64,000 nt of DNA, from positions 4,344-68,343 of the forward strand of contig PABM01000031.1 in NCBI GenBank assembly GCA_002702745.1, written 5' to 3'. Both the position numbers and the translations under genes were made by a program. The notes under the pieces are model-generated. The model saw only the letters and a list, made by a program, of their open reading frames with translations. It had not been told where the DNA came from and made no database searches. The stretch comes from Flavobacteriaceae bacterium (GTDB lineage Bacteria > Bacteroidota > Bacteroidia > Flavobacteriales > Flavobacteriaceae). Below, piece after piece: positions 63,997-64,000 of the stretch (its first letter is position 1; each line of letters starts with the position of its first letter).

Positions 63997-64000
63997 CGCT

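Noticed and set aside
1..64000. tRNA genes, CRISPR arrays, insertion sequences or toxin-antitoxin pairs
   Set aside because: I looked for cloverleaf arms, regular spaced repeats, transposase motifs and small paired genes and found none that hold up.

Overview
The window is a gene-dense chromosomal segment from a low-GC (about 30% by eye) member of the Bacteroidota, most likely a streamlined marine-type Flavobacteriales species. Four things point there. The type IX secretion protein PorQ is present. Several small families typical of Flavobacteriaceae occur (DUF3822, DUF4294, DUF6452- and DUF6048-like, and a VC_2705-type symporter with its DUF4212 partner). There is a 6S-like RNA next to zapA. 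Promoters have the Bacteroidota -7 element TAnnTTTG, and starts lack Shine-Dalgarno sequences. I see no rRNA, tRNA, insertion sequence, prophage, CRISPR array or defence island; almost everything is housekeeping.

Layout. 1-14.6 kb: a truncated secreted TPR protein behind gyrA; clpC; hutH; gcvT-yebC; a leftward helicase-kdsB-acyltransferase run; then a rightward run of a membrane protein, a DUF3822 protein and rsmD. 14.6-14.9 kb: the RNase P RNA gene, sharing a bidirectional terminator with rsmD. 15-28 kb: dnaX, then a long leftward stretch with ppx, pdxH, rnz, pyrB, pyrR, rpsA, cmk, porQ, lon and a UMF1-type transporter. 28-34 kb: secreted msrB, lpd, aroQ, xerD, rny, a 6S-like RNA, zapA and a coiled-coil protein. 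34-46 kb: an M23 peptidase with a TonB-dependent receptor, a cysteine desulfurase, ornithine aminotransferase, rlmD with two envelope proteins, a THUMP methyltransferase, a DUF4294 protein and an M42 peptidase. 46-54 kb: a NUDIX hydrolase, then a tight six-gene leftward run (phoH, purC, alanine symporter, DUF4212, acetate-type symporter, acs). 54-64 kb: a SAM hydrolase-like protein, dnaN, a secreted protein, a TauE permease, a five-gene leftward membrane/lipoprotein cluster, an HDAC-like amidohydrolase, a 50-codon ORF, a lipoprotein and mnmE.

The genome is very compact. Of about a dozen convergent gene pairs, nearly all end within a few bases of each other or overlap by up to 23 bp, and only the rsmD/rnpB pair has a clear hairpin terminator. 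Neighbouring genes fit sensible programmes: pyrimidine synthesis (pyrR-pyrB), translation and nucleotide supply (cmk-rpsA), acetate uptake and activation (symporter-DUF4212-acs), and septation (zapA plus a coiled-coil partner).

I found no convincing undescribed multi-gene system. The best leads are: a 12-A tract in dnaX exactly where a short gamma-type clamp-loader subunit would end; a membrane cluster containing a RidA domain exported as a lipoprotein; two small unlisted ORFs; a structured rpsA leader; and a 21-bp-spaced doubled promoter element before gcvT.
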